A DNA stretch of 24,570 bases, taken from contig CAZVYJ010000043.1 in the NCBI GenBank assembly GCA_964631565.1, forward strand, positions 1-24,570. Direction: 5' to 3'. Source of the DNA: CAZVYJ01 sp964631565 (GTDB taxonomy: Bacteria; Planctomycetota; Phycisphaerae; SM23-33). Of the stretch, positions 15,954 through 24,518 are shown one piece after another. How positions within the stretch are numbered: position 1 is the stretch's first letter; each line of letters starts with the position of its first letter. The notes beneath the pieces were generated by a model. That model did no database searches, had not been told where the DNA came from, and saw nothing but the letters and a program-made list of their open reading frames with translations. The position numbers and the translations under genes were made by a program.

Positions 15954-16900
15954 CAAAATCTCTCCAGCGTAAATAAGGCCCAAAACCATCCATGAAGCCG
16001 TCCCGCAAAAGATAACCTCTTGTGCGGAAAATTCGAAATCCGAATATCGAAATTCGAAACAAATCAGAAATCCCCAACGGTTTGGCCTATCCGCTGCGCA
16101 TGGTGTCAATTCGTCCCAACTGGCGACCATTCAGTCCCTTTCGTTGCCCGCGATTGCTCGCTAATCCCGCCCCTGCCCGGCTGTGCCCGATTTTTAAGTC
16201 GCAAGTTTATGTCCTGTAAGTATTTAAGGTTTTGAGATGTGGAAAAACGTGGGTTGGGGATGAAAGGCAACAGGGAACGGGTAGCAGGCAACAGTAAATT
16301 CGCGATTCGCGACTCGCAATTCGCGATTGGCTTCTCTATTCACTTTTCAAAAACCAGTGCCCAGTGCCTGCCTGGCGCCCGGCTCGCATAGCGCTTTATG
16401 GTGAGCGGAGCCGAACCGCCCTCCATATATACAGGCCCTGACGCCGATTTCTCACGCAAACAACGCCGAAAAACAGGGAGCAGGCAACAGGCAGCAGGGA
16501 GCAGGAAAAACCAAGAGAACACAGATTACTCGGATTAAAAGGATTATATGATTTTCTTATCTGTGTTTATCCGCGTTAATCCCTGCAAAATTTTTTAGGA
16601 ATTCCACGGACAGGTCCAGAAACAGGGATGACGTTTTGCGCGAAAAGACGGTCGTAACGCGGAACCAGTAACCCGGAACCCGGCAAGAAATCCTTGATCC
16701 GAGAACCGAGATACTTCATCCGAGATACGAGGGAACTCGGCGGACCGGCCTTACTCCCTGCTGCCTAAGCCCTGCTGCCTGTTGTTAGGCATTTGGGCAT
16801 TCGTCATTGATTGACATTAGGCGTTAGGCATTAGACATTGATGCTCTGTGCCCCCTGTGACCTTCCCAAAGGGACCCGTCTGGGCTGCGGCTAATACAGC
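15954..16900. repeat. Repeat-rich spacer between dut and coaB
   Basis: About 950 bases without a supportable gene. It contains degenerate word clusters: AATTCGAAAT-type words (16028-16064), TTCGCGA-type words (16296-16330), CAGCAGGGAGCAGG-type words (16470-16505), CCGAGATACGAG-type words (16690-16740) and TTAGGCATTAGACATT-type words (16785-16842). A 15-base word at 16485-16499 recurs inverted at 16770-16784. AACACAGAT (16518-16526) faces ATCTGTGTT (16559-16567) beside GGATTAA words. Such spacers look like remnants of small repeated elements. Confidence 0.65.
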
Positions 16901-17560
16901 TTACGCCAGCAGTTTCACGATTTCGTCGGCGAGTTGTTTTTTGGGCCGCTGGTCCCAGGGAAGGATAACCCCATCGCGGGATATGATGCACGCACGGGAA
17001 TTGCTGTTGGCCAGCGACGCCGGGCCGTTCACCACCGTGTAGTCGGCGCCCTTGGCGAGCATTTCCTTGCGGGCCTTGGCTTCCTGCTGCTCGTCAGTGC
17101 CGTCCTCGACGGCGAATGCGATGATCTTCTGGCCGTTGTGCTTTGCGGCCGCCACGCCGGCAAGCAGGTCCTCGGTCGGAAACAGCTGCATCATGACCGG
17201 GCCTCCGCTGCGGTGGAGTTTGGCGGGAAGCGGCTTTTCCATGCGGAAGTCGCCGACGGCTGCCGCCATCACCAATGCGTCGCAGGCAGGGAAACGTTCG
17301 TAGAGCAGAGTCTTGAGATCTTCAAAGCTGATGAACGGCAGAACGCTGCACTTGTCGGGAATGTCCAGAAGCATGCGGGCCGCGGAGCTTATCTGCCCTA
17401 CGGCGCCGGCGACCGGCCCGAGCAGAAGTGTGACATCGTGTCCCGCCTTGCACGCGGCTGCGGCGATGGCGCAGCCCATACGACCGCTCGATGCGTTCGT
17501 GATGAAACGCACCGTGTCGATATATTCGCGTGTCGGCCCGGCTGTTACTAGTACCTTCAT
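16901..17560 (-). CDS. coaB: Phosphopantothenate--cysteine ligase, stand-alone
   Basis: 219-aa enzyme joining 4'-phosphopantothenate and cysteine in coenzyme A synthesis. The N-terminal signature VTAGPTREYIDTVRFITNAS with SSGRMG (4-29) is that of the CoaB half of Dfp proteins. Further marks are VMAAAVGDFRMEKPLPAK (97-114), IIAFAVEDGTDEQQEAKARKE and a DYTVVN segment. Most bacteria encode this as the C-terminal half of a CoaBC fusion; here it begins with its own ATG and has no decarboxylase part. The partner coaC lies about 6 kb upstream on the same strand beyond three secreted-protein genes. The ribosome site (AGATGAA) is weak. Confidence 0.93.
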   Translation of the reverse strand: MKVLVTAGPTREYIDTVRFITNASSGRMGCAIAAAACKAGHDVTLLLGPVAGAVGQISSAARMLLDIPDKCSVLPFISFEDLKTLLYERFPACDALVMAAAVGDFRMEKPLPAKLHRSGGPVMMQLFPTEDLLAGVAAAKHNGQKIIAFAVEDGTDEQQEAKARKEMLAKGADYTVVNGPASLANSNSRACIISRDGVILPWDQRPKKQLADEIVKLLA

Positions 17561-17627
17561 TTCATCTAAATAATCAAAAAAAGTAGGCGATGTAAATAAT
17601 AATTAGCCCCGCCACAGCAGAGTTTTT

Positions 17628-19541
17628 TTATTTGTCCTCCGGCTGGCCGGCCGACTCGGTTTCAGGCTGACTTTCCGACCTGGTTTCGGGCATCGACGCC
17701 GGCTGAGTTTCCGGAGTTGTCTCCGGTTTGGACTCCGGCTGGGTCGCCGCCGATTTGCCTGTTTTCTGCTCGTACCACTTCAGCAGGTCGTCGTTCAGCC
17801 GGCCGCTCATTTTGAAGCATTTTTCGGCGTCCTTGAGGGCCTCGTCCTCGCGGCCGAGCTTCCAGAGAATCGACGCCCGGGTATCGAGTGAGGCTGCGCT
17901 GTCCGGAGCCAGCTTCAGGGCCTTATCCGCGTACGGCAGGGCCTGTTCATATTGGCCGGCCTCGTACAGCGTCCACGCGTAATTGTTGTACACCATAGGG
18001 TTTTCCGGCTCGAGTTCGACGGCCTTGTTGAAGTCGGCCAGGGCATTGTCCGACTGACCCATCTGCTGGTAAACGTCAGATCTCTGGCTATAAGCCCAGA
18101 CGTTTTTCGGATCTGCCTCGATTGCCTTGTTGAGGTCGGCCAGGGCCTTGTCGAACTCATTTTTCATTGAATAAACCCGCCCCCTGCTGACATAACTGCG
18201 CACATCTTTCGGGTTGTTGTCGATGACTATCGTGAAGTGCTCGATGGACCTGTCCAGGTCGCCTTTTTTCATGTAGTCGACTCCAAGCTCGTAATAAGCC
18301 GGCATGCAGTCGGGGTCGATCTCGACGACCTTGTCGTGGTCGGCAATCGCTTTGTCGAAATCTCCCTTGTCGCGATAAACGCCGCCCCTGGTCAGAAGGG
18401 CCGTAATGGGACTGATGCCGGAGCCGCCGTCTGTATTTCTTGTGATAATTCGCCAGTCGCCAGGACGTCTAACGAATCTCCGGTAATCCCTGTCTGCCGT
18501 CTCACAGACTTTTGTAAGGTCAGCGATGGCGTCGTCGTATTGCCCCAGATGCCAGTAACAGAAGCCCCGGTAGTAGTAAGCATCCGTGCTGTATTCGCCA
18601 AGTTCTGCAGCTTTCGTAAAATCGGTGAGGGCTTTTTTGTAATCAGCAGCGGCCATGCGGGCCCTGCCTCGCACGAGGTAGGACTGCCGGTTTTCCGGTT
18701 CGAGCTTTACCATCTGCTCGGCGTCGGCCATCGCTTCGTCATATTTTTTCTGCTCCATGTAACATGTGGCCCGTTCGCTGTACGCCTCATAAGTCGGGTT
18801 CAGCTCAATGGCCTTGTTGAAATCGGCCAGCGCCTTGTCCGGTTCGTTCTTCATCTCGAACAGTGTTCCGCGCTGGAGGTAGGCGTCGCCGTATTTTTCA
18901 TCGAGCTTGACGGCTTCGTTGTAGTCGTTAAGCGCTTCGTCAAATTTTCGGTCTCGCCAATCCCTGTAAAAATTGCCGCGGGCGACGTAATACTCCGGTT
19001 TGGGCTTGAGTTCGATGGCCCTGGAAAAATCGGGCAGCACCTCATCGTCATCGCCCCATGCCAATTCGGTTCTGCCCTTCAGGTAGTAGGCCTCGGCGTT
19101 TTCCGAGTCGAGTTTGACTGCCTCGTCAAAATCGCTTCTGGCGTACCAGTATTCGCCGTTTTCAAGCCGGGCCTTGCCGCGGTTAAGCAGATATTCGATG
19201 TTTTCATTGTCGAGTTTGCGGGCCTGGGAGAAATTGCGCACGGCCCTTTCGTAATCCTTCAGCCCCATATACGCCAGGCCGCGATTGTTGTAATAGGCCG
19301 CCGTTTTGGAATCGAGCCTGATGGCCTCGGTGAATTCCTTGCGGGCATCGTCCCACTTTTTCTCGGCCAGCAGCTTCAGGCCTGCTGCGTTGTGCGCCTC
19401 GGCCTCTGGAACGACGGGCTTTTCAGCCGGCTTGGCGGCAGCTTCGCCCGCCGGCTTGGTGGCGGGCGCGGCGCCTTCCTGCGCAAAAACAGACGGAGAA
19501 AACACACAGAAAATGAACATCATGATAATGCAGCGTTTCAT
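17628..19541 (-). CDS. Secreted tetratricopeptide-repeat protein
   Basis: 637-aa exported scaffold protein. A signal peptide (MKRCIIMMFIFCVFSPSVFA, cleavage after FAQ likely) is followed by an Ala/Pro/Lys-rich stretch and about 15 TPR units (about 48-350 and 381-584), with consensus like NRGLAYMGLKDYERAVRNFS and ADFNKAIELNP. A non-TPR insert (about 350-380) interrupts the solenoid. The C-terminus (598-637) is low complexity with repeated QPES/PET/QPAS words. TPR solenoids bind other proteins; the partner is unknown. An AAGGGG ribosome site supports the start. The leader and signal peptide closely resemble those of the three-domain protein at 21004-23577, linking this gene to the same duplicated cassette. 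Confidence 0.93.
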   Translation of the reverse strand: MKRCIIMMFIFCVFSPSVFAQEGAAPATKPAGEAAAKPAEKPVVPEAEAHNAAGLKLLAEKKWDDARKEFTEAIRLDSKTAAYYNNRGLAYMGLKDYERAVRNFSQARKLDNENIEYLLNRGKARLENGEYWYARSDFDEAVKLDSENAEAYYLKGRTELAWGDDDEVLPDFSRAIELKPKPEYYVARGNFYRDWRDRKFDEALNDYNEAVKLDEKYGDAYLQRGTLFEMKNEPDKALADFNKAIELNPTYEAYSERATCYMEQKKYDEAMADAEQMVKLEPENRQSYLVRGRARMAAADYKKALTDFTKAAELGEYSTDAYYYRGFCYWHLGQYDDAIADLTKVCETADRDYRRFVRRPGDWRIITRNTDGGSGISPITALLTRGGVYRDKGDFDKAIADHDKVVEIDPDCMPAYYELGVDYMKKGDLDRSIEHFTIVIDNNPKDVRSYVSRGRVYSMKNEFDKALADLNKAIEADPKNVWAYSQRSDVYQQMGQSDNALADFNKAVELEPENPMVYNNYAWTLYEAGQYEQALPYADKALKLAPDSAASLDTRASILWKLGREDEALKDAEKCFKMSGRLNDDLLKWYEQKTGKSAATQPESKPETTPETQPASMPETRSESQPETESAGQPEDK

Positions 19542-19595
19542 AATAAAACCCCTTCACGATGAACGGCGACCATGGTTCTGCACTTTTGCGGCCTT

Positions 19596-19715
19596 AGTAT
19601 TTTGTAACAGTCAAATTGGTGGGTGCCACTGCTTGCTTGCAAGCAGTGCTACTCAACGCTAACACGGGATGCGAGCATCCCGTGACACACCGAATAATAC
19701 TGGTTACAAAATACT
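19596..19715. mobile_element. MITE-like element with nested hairpins
   Basis: Terminal inverted repeats AGTATTTTGTAACAG (19596-19610) and CTGGTTACAAAATACT (19700-19715) differ by one inserted base. Inside are two near-perfect palindromes: CACTGCTTGC/GCAAGCAGTG (19627-19648) and CACGGGATGC/GCATCCCGTG (19663-19684), each with a 2-base centre. The 120-bp unit encodes no protein and lies in the spacer before the TPR gene. It has the form of a non-autonomous element or REP-type repeat. Confidence 0.65.
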
Positions 19716-19736
19716 GGAGCGGCCGGTGTGTTCAGG

Positions 19737-19785
19737 ATAATTCATCGCCCCGCGTTTTTACAGTTTTTTGCTGTTTTTCTGCCGG
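19737..19785 (-). repeat. Third copy of the coaC-downstream spacer sequence
   Basis: On the minus strand, AAAAAACTGTAAAAACGCGG followed by GGC matches the spacer copy at 20908-20945 without mismatch over 23 bases, and more distantly the DNA just after coaC. It sits upstream of the TPR gene just as the other copies sit upstream of the two peptidase-type genes. Confidence 0.6.
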
Positions 19786-19814
19786 CCATTTTAGTAACGG
19801 CAAATCAACGCTGA

Positions 19815-20795
19815 TTATTTTCCCGGCCCGGTGGTGCTTTCGGCAGGAGCGTTTTCATCGGGGGCCGTGGCGGCGATGCTTTTACTGAGCTTTTCTTTCG
19901 TGGCCTTCAGCCAGGCTTCGTACAGTTCCTCGTGCGTGCAGCCGTACGCCTCCTTGAGCGCCTCGTCCTCGGTTTTGCCTTTTTTCATCAGCGTAATGAA
20001 CCTTGTGAACTTTTTGCTGCTCTTGGCGACCATAAACCGCACGATACTCTGCGAAACGCCGTAATCGAACGAGTTCAGTTCGACGCCTTTGAAAACTTTC
20101 GAGCCGTCGGCGCCGTTGTCGACGACTTCTTTCTCGGCTTTTTCGCATTTTATCGCCGCCATGCTATTGGGCGCCAGCGTGGAGGCCATGAAGTCCGCGA
20201 CGCCTTCGCTGACCCAGCCCGGAATCGGCCGGGGCGAGAGATACCGGTTGACGAAACCATGCGTCGTTTCATGTGTGAATATCTCGTGAAACTGTTCATC
20301 CGAGCTGCACGGCCCCATGACAATGTAGCAGAACCCGCTGAAATCATAGAAGCAGTAGCCTGCGGCGGCAAGGTTGTTGAGTTTATCCACCTGCGTCGTG
20401 AAACCGATGTAGTCTTCCTTCCCGGCGAAGATATAGACCGGGCATTTGCCGACCCAGATGTTCGTATCCTCAGGCACGGCGAACTGCTTGCACAGGGCCT
20501 TGTACACGTCTTCAGCAACCCTTTTGAGCGGCCTGTTTTTCTCTTCCGGCCAGGTGCTGAATATGACGAAGTGGTCCGTTTCAATGACCTGAAATTCGAC
20601 CTTGAGCAGCTCTCTGGCGGCCTTGGCGAACTCCGCCGCCTTCTTGCGGGCCGCATCGATCTGCGCGGCTGTCGGCTTCTTGTAGGTAATGGTCCGAGGA
20701 GTTCTCTGCCTGGCGGGTTTGGTGGAGTTATTCTGCGATGCTGCGGGTGCGCAAAATGCGCACACAACCAGGATCGGGATAACAAAACGCTTCAT
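19815..20795 (-). CDS. Secreted HExxH metallopeptidase-like protein (DUF1570-type)
   Basis: 326-aa exported protein. A signal peptide (about 1-20, CAPAASQ end) precedes a Lys/Arg-rich segment and one catalytic-type domain (about 55-300). The domain has ETDHFVIFST (72-81), a strand region KCPVYIFAGKEDY, the zinc motif HETTH (His175-His179) and a downstream Glu197 in WVSEGVADF, 17 residues after the second His, as in gluzincins. NSFDYGVSQSIVRFM and YGCTHEELYEAWLKA close the domain. It is the only member of the local family with a complete zinc motif and so is probably the active enzyme. The start is backed by AAAAGGGG. Substrate unknown; the C-terminal tail is polar. Confidence 0.85.
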   Translation of the reverse strand: MKRFVIPILVVCAFCAPAASQNNSTKPARQRTPRTITYKKPTAAQIDAARKKAAEFAKAARELLKVEFQVIETDHFVIFSTWPEEKNRPLKRVAEDVYKALCKQFAVPEDTNIWVGKCPVYIFAGKEDYIGFTTQVDKLNNLAAAGYCFYDFSGFCYIVMGPCSSDEQFHEIFTHETTHGFVNRYLSPRPIPGWVSEGVADFMASTLAPNSMAAIKCEKAEKEVVDNGADGSKVFKGVELNSFDYGVSQSIVRFMVAKSSKKFTRFITLMKKGKTEDEALKEAYGCTHEELYEAWLKATKEKLSKSIAATAPDENAPAESTTGPGK

Positions 20796-20924
20796 GTAAG
20801 CCCCTTTTACTTCCTGCAGCCAAAAACGGATGCATCTTTACGTTTCGTCAATGCGGCGGAGAGAACATATATATAAAGTACGTATAGTATAACTGCAGTC
20901 AGGGTAGCTTATTGCCCCGCGTTT

Positions 20925-20972
20925 TTACAGTTTTTTAGGCGTCTTGCCGCGAAGAATCTTCGCAGCGGCGGC
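20925..20972 (-). pseudogene. Vestige of the coaC 3' end
   Basis: Read on the minus strand this encodes AAAAKILRGKTPKKL followed by TAA. The first ten residues are identical to the C-terminus of CoaC (AAAAKILRGKKS). Similarity continues past the stop into the spacer (CGGGGCAATAAG in both). The fragment is stranded between the three-domain gene and the single-domain peptidase gene, evidence that a unit beginning inside coaC was duplicated in tandem. Confidence 0.8.
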
Positions 20973-21003
20973 TTGCCAGGGAGCGAACGGCGTTTCCCGG
21001 CGG

Positions 21004-23577
21004 CTATTTTTGGTTGTACGCCTGCTTTACCGCCTCTACCCACGCGTTGTACAGTTCCTCCTGCGTCCAGCCGTACGCATCCTTGATGGCTTCCTTGTCC
21101 GATTTGCCGTTTTTCAGAAGCTCAAGGAACATGACGAACTTGTCGTGGTCCGTACCCATCATGTACCTGACAATGCCCTGCGCAATCCCCTGGTCTACAT
21201 TATCGTTCTTGAAATCACTGAAAAACTGGGGACGATCGAGTTTGCCGTAAACGATTTGATGCTGCACGTATGCGAGTTGAGCCGACGATATGCCATCATC
21301 CATCACGCTGTTCGCCACACAAGCACTGATACCTATATTTACCCATTTCGGAAGGTTCTCTTCCGGGATATACCGCTTGAGAAAACCCTGCGTCACTCCA
21401 TACATTATTGCTTCTTTGAAATGCACATCCTTATTTCCGGGCCAGACAACAAAATAATAGAAATCGCCTTTCATCTGGTTGTAAGAGAGAATCTTGTTGT
21501 CGTTATTGGTTCCGTCAACCTTCGCCGAAAAGTTTACAAAGTCCTTATCGTTGTCAAAAATATAGACTGGGCATTTGCCTGCCCAAACCGGTGTGTTGAG
21601 CGCAACCCCCAGTTGTTCGCACGCAGCCTTGTATGCCTCCTCGACATATTCTTTTGAGCGATCCGCCTCGGCCGGACGGGCACTGAATATCAGGAAGTGG
21701 TCGGTCTCAACTCCACGAAAAGTTATCTGAAGTTTTGTCTTAGCTGCGTCGGCCATTTCAATCGCTTTTTTACGATTTGCTTTTACTTCTTTCGTGCTGG
21801 CCTTTTTGTATTCGACAAGTTTTGCAAGCTTCTTCCTTTTTTCGGTTCTTTGCCCCACGCCGCTTTTCTCGTATTTTTTCTTAATATCCTTCAGCCAGGC
21901 CACGTAGAGTTCTTTGTACGTCCAGCCATATATTCTCTTGAGAGCTTCCCGATCTGTCTCGCCCTTAAGCAGACTGAGGAATCTGGTGAATTTTTTACGG
22001 TCTTTGGTAATCATGAACTGCACGACGCTGTGAGCAACACCATAATCGAGGATGCTTGATCGAATATTTTTAAAAATCGACGAGCCGTCAGCCCCCGTGG
22101 TGACAATTTCTTTCTCCGCGTCTTTGCGTCGGTCTTCCGCCATGCTCTGAGGCATTACGCTGGCAGTCAGGTAGTCGACAAAACCTGCGTTAACCCACTG
22201 CGGGAAGTCTTCGAATGGAATGTACCGTACTATAAAGCCCCGCGCCAATTCGCGAACAATCGCCTCGGAAAATTCTTCCTTTGTTTCGCACGGTCCTATG
22301 ACAATGTAGCAAAAATTTTCACCGAATAACTCACAGTAACTCGGGGTGGTCTGGCTGTAAGTGGTCTTGTCGACTTTCGTCATAAAACCATGGTAGTCTT
22401 CCTTCTTGTCGAAGACATAAATCGGACATTTGCCCGCCCAGATATTCTCACTGCCGGGTATGCCCAGTGGTTTGCATAGCTTCTTGTACACATCCTCGAC
22501 GAATTTGCCAGAATCATCGCCCTCAGCCGGCAGAGTGCTGAATATCAGGAAGTGGTCGGTTTCAACATGCCGGAAATTCACCTTGAGCTCCGCCTTGGCA
22601 GCGGCGGCAAATTCCATAGTTTTTTTGCTGTTCGCTTTTATCTCCTCGGCCGTGGCCGGCCTGTATCTGATAAGCCTTTTATCTCTGTTATACTCCGCCT
22701 TGTTATGCCTCTTTTTTATATCTTTCAGCCAGGCTGCATAGAGTTCCTTTTGCGTACAGTTGTATGCATCTTTGAGCGCGCGATCATCGGACGCGCCGTC
22801 CGCGATTAACCTGACTAACTTGCTAAGTCCTTTTTTATTACCGGTGACCATAAATTGCACCAGGCTGTGCGCAACTCCAAGATCAAATGCATTCAGTTCG
22901 ACGCTATTGAAAATCCCCGAGCCGTCAGCGCCGTCAATGGCCACTTCTTCTTCCGCACATAAACGCACCTTATCACTATGACTGTTCGGCACCAGCCTGG
23001 CCGTCATGTACTCGGCAATACCTGCATTAACCCATGCAGGAAGTTCTCTTTTTGCCTTTATGAGATTCTGTTTGAGAAAACCACGTGTTGTTTCGTGAAC
23101 AAGTACTTCGTTAAATCGTTTTTCTGTGTTGCAATCTGCAATCGTGATGTGACAGAATCCGCTGTGGTCAGTGATGTAATAACTACCGACCGAGGCATCC
23201 AGAACCCCCTCTACTCTTCTCATAAAGTCGATAAAATCTTTCTTCTTTTCGAAAGCATAGATCGGACACTCACCCGCCCAGATGCTTTCCTTGTCGGACA
23301 TGCCGAATTGGCCGCAAATATCCTCATACATCTTTTCCAGGAATTTCTCGAGCGATTTATTTCTCTCGGCCGACATGGTGCTGAATATGACGAAGTGGGC
23401 AGTTTTAATGACTTGAAAATCAATTTTAAGCATCTTTTTGGCAGCTTGGGCCAACTCTTCAGCTTTTTCCTGATTTGCTTTTATTTCCTCGGGGGAGTAA
23501 TCGACAACAGCTTTTTGCGCAAAAGCAACCTGTGAAAACACGCAGAAAACGAGAAGAAAAACGGCAATGCGTTTCAT
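21004..23577 (-). CDS. Secreted protein of three degenerate metallopeptidase domains
   Basis: 857-aa exported protein from ATG 23577 (AAGGGG eight bases upstream; a TTG at 23598 is in frame but unlikely). The signal peptide ends FAQ. Three tandem copies of the DUF1570-like domain of the neighbouring gene follow (about 25-300, 303-575, 590-857). Each has T(D/A)HF(L/V)IFS, WAG(K/E)CP(I/V)Y, a GFxxRYIP/WVN segment, a DxG(V/I)A(H/Q) segment and a final W/CT(Q/Y)(K/E)ELYxAW. The zinc motif HETTH is HETTR in domain 1 (161-165), RELAR in domain 2 (442-446) and YGVTQ in domain 3 (726-730). The Glu of WVSEG is Ala185, Ala464 and Ile748. All three should be catalytically dead and may act in binding or regulation. 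Codon use is more AT-rich than in neighbouring genes. Confidence 0.88.
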   Translation of the reverse strand: MKRIAVFLLVFCVFSQVAFAQKAVVDYSPEEIKANQEKAEELAQAAKKMLKIDFQVIKTAHFVIFSTMSAERNKSLEKFLEKMYEDICGQFGMSDKESIWAGECPIYAFEKKKDFIDFMRRVEGVLDASVGSYYITDHSGFCHITIADCNTEKRFNEVLVHETTRGFLKQNLIKAKRELPAWVNAGIAEYMTARLVPNSHSDKVRLCAEEEVAIDGADGSGIFNSVELNAFDLGVAHSLVQFMVTGNKKGLSKLVRLIADGASDDRALKDAYNCTQKELYAAWLKDIKKRHNKAEYNRDKRLIRYRPATAEEIKANSKKTMEFAAAAKAELKVNFRHVETDHFLIFSTLPAEGDDSGKFVEDVYKKLCKPLGIPGSENIWAGKCPIYVFDKKEDYHGFMTKVDKTTYSQTTPSYCELFGENFCYIVIGPCETKEEFSEAIVRELARGFIVRYIPFEDFPQWVNAGFVDYLTASVMPQSMAEDRRKDAEKEIVTTGADGSSIFKNIRSSILDYGVAHSVVQFMITKDRKKFTRFLSLLKGETDREALKRIYGWTYKELYVAWLKDIKKKYEKSGVGQRTEKRKKLAKLVEYKKASTKEVKANRKKAIEMADAAKTKLQITFRGVETDHFLIFSARPAEADRSKEYVEEAYKAACEQLGVALNTPVWAGKCPVYIFDNDKDFVNFSAKVDGTNNDNKILSYNQMKGDFYYFVVWPGNKDVHFKEAIMYGVTQGFLKRYIPEENLPKWVNIGISACVANSVMDDGISSAQLAYVQHQIVYGKLDRPQFFSDFKNDNVDQGIAQGIVRYMMGTDHDKFVMFLELLKNGKSDKEAIKDAYGWTQEELYNAWVEAVKQAYNQK

Positions 23578-23676
23578 AACCCAACCCCTTATTGTCAATA
23601 ACCATTCTACCCTGACGTGAAATACGAAATTATCACTCTAGAGTATAAACTTATTGCCCCGTGCTTCTACAGCTTT

Positions 23677-24264
23677 TCAGGATTTTTTGCCGCGGAGAAT
23701 CTTCGCGGCGGCGGCGATTATCTGCTCGACCTCAGCCATTCTCCCGCAGCCGTTTGTCCCGCAGGCCAGCCGCCCCGCCTCCGGCCCGACGGTATGTATG
23801 CCCCAGCCGGCGAGCTTTTTGATGTTCGCCTGCGTTGGCGGCGCGTTCCACATGCGTTCGTTCATTGCCGGCGCGACAAGAATATCGCACGCGCCGTGCG
23901 CCGCCAGCGCCAGCGACGAAACCAGGTCGTCTGCGATTCCGGCGGCCATCTTCGCCAGTATGTTGGCGGTGGCCGGCGCGATTATCATCAGGTCGGCGGC
24001 CTCGGTCAGCGAAATATGATTGGACCTGTAGCTGTCGTTGCGCTGCCAGAGGCTCGTGTAAACCTGCCTGCCCGAAAGCGTCTGAAACGTGAGCGGCGCG
24101 ATGAATTTTTCGGCGGCCTCCGTCATTGCGACCGTGACGCCGGCGCCGAGCTGCACGAGTTTGCTGACCAGGTCGGCGGACTTATAGCACGCTATGCCGC
24201 CCGTCACGGCGAGCAGCACCTCGCACCCGGCCAGCTTTTCGAAAGTGTCTTTCTTTTTCGCCAT
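23677..24264 (-). CDS. coaC: Phosphopantothenoylcysteine decarboxylase, stand-alone
   Basis: 195-aa flavoprotein that decarboxylates 4'-phosphopantothenoylcysteine to 4'-phosphopantetheine in CoA synthesis, FMN-dependent. Marks: flavin-binding LLAVTGGIACYKSADLV (17-33), catalytic His83 in NHISLTEAADLMIIAPATAN, the PAMNERMW motif (132-139) with the catalytic Asn, and the substrate flap GRLACGTNGCGRMAE with Cys168. It stops where the decarboxylase half of CoaBC proteins ends; the ligase half is coded separately at 16901-17560. It follows rpoZ by 23 bases in the common gmk-rpoZ-coaBC order. The ribosome site is weak. Its 3' end is partly repeated downstream. Confidence 0.95.
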   Translation of the reverse strand: MAKKKDTFEKLAGCEVLLAVTGGIACYKSADLVSKLVQLGAGVTVAMTEAAEKFIAPLTFQTLSGRQVYTSLWQRNDSYRSNHISLTEAADLMIIAPATANILAKMAAGIADDLVSSLALAAHGACDILVAPAMNERMWNAPPTQANIKKLAGWGIHTVGPEAGRLACGTNGCGRMAEVEQIIAAAAKILRGKKS

Positions 24265-24287
24265 TTCGCCGCCGCTGTCGGCCGGAG

Positions 24288-24518
24288 CTAGCGAAGCTCT
24301 TCCGGCCTGGGAATATCCGACTTGTCGTAGTCGATGCTGATTTTGTCCTCCAGGATTTCCTGGATGACAAGCTCCATGTCGGTCATACCCTTTTTGCGCT
24401 CCACCAGAGGCCTTGCGCCCTGGATAAGCTCGACCATGCGCTTCTGAATCAGCGCAGTCAGTTTGAACTTTCCGCCGACCTTGTTGACGATTTCTTCACT
24501 CTTAAGGGCTTCTATCAT
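24288..24518 (-). CDS. rpoZ: RNA polymerase omega subunit
   Basis: 76-aa small subunit that helps assemble RNA polymerase around the beta' subunit. The pattern EIVNKVGGKFKLTALIQKRM then VELIQGARPLV and MELVIQEILEDKI follows the omega fold (helix, turn with G-K/R-F-x-L, Arg-rich helix, GxxPLV, final helix EI..gki). The ATG at 24518 overlaps the TAA of the upstream gene (TAATG), favouring it over an in-frame GTG at 24530. Operon position between gmk and coaC supports the call. Confidence 0.87.
   Translation of the reverse strand: MIEALKSEEIVNKVGGKFKLTALIQKRMVELIQGARPLVERKKGMTDMELVIQEILEDKISIDYDKSDIPRPEELR

Noticed and set aside
16028..16842. CRISPR-like array in the repeat-rich spacer
   Set aside because: The words are degenerate and unequally spaced, with no constant repeat/spacer alternation and no cas genes.
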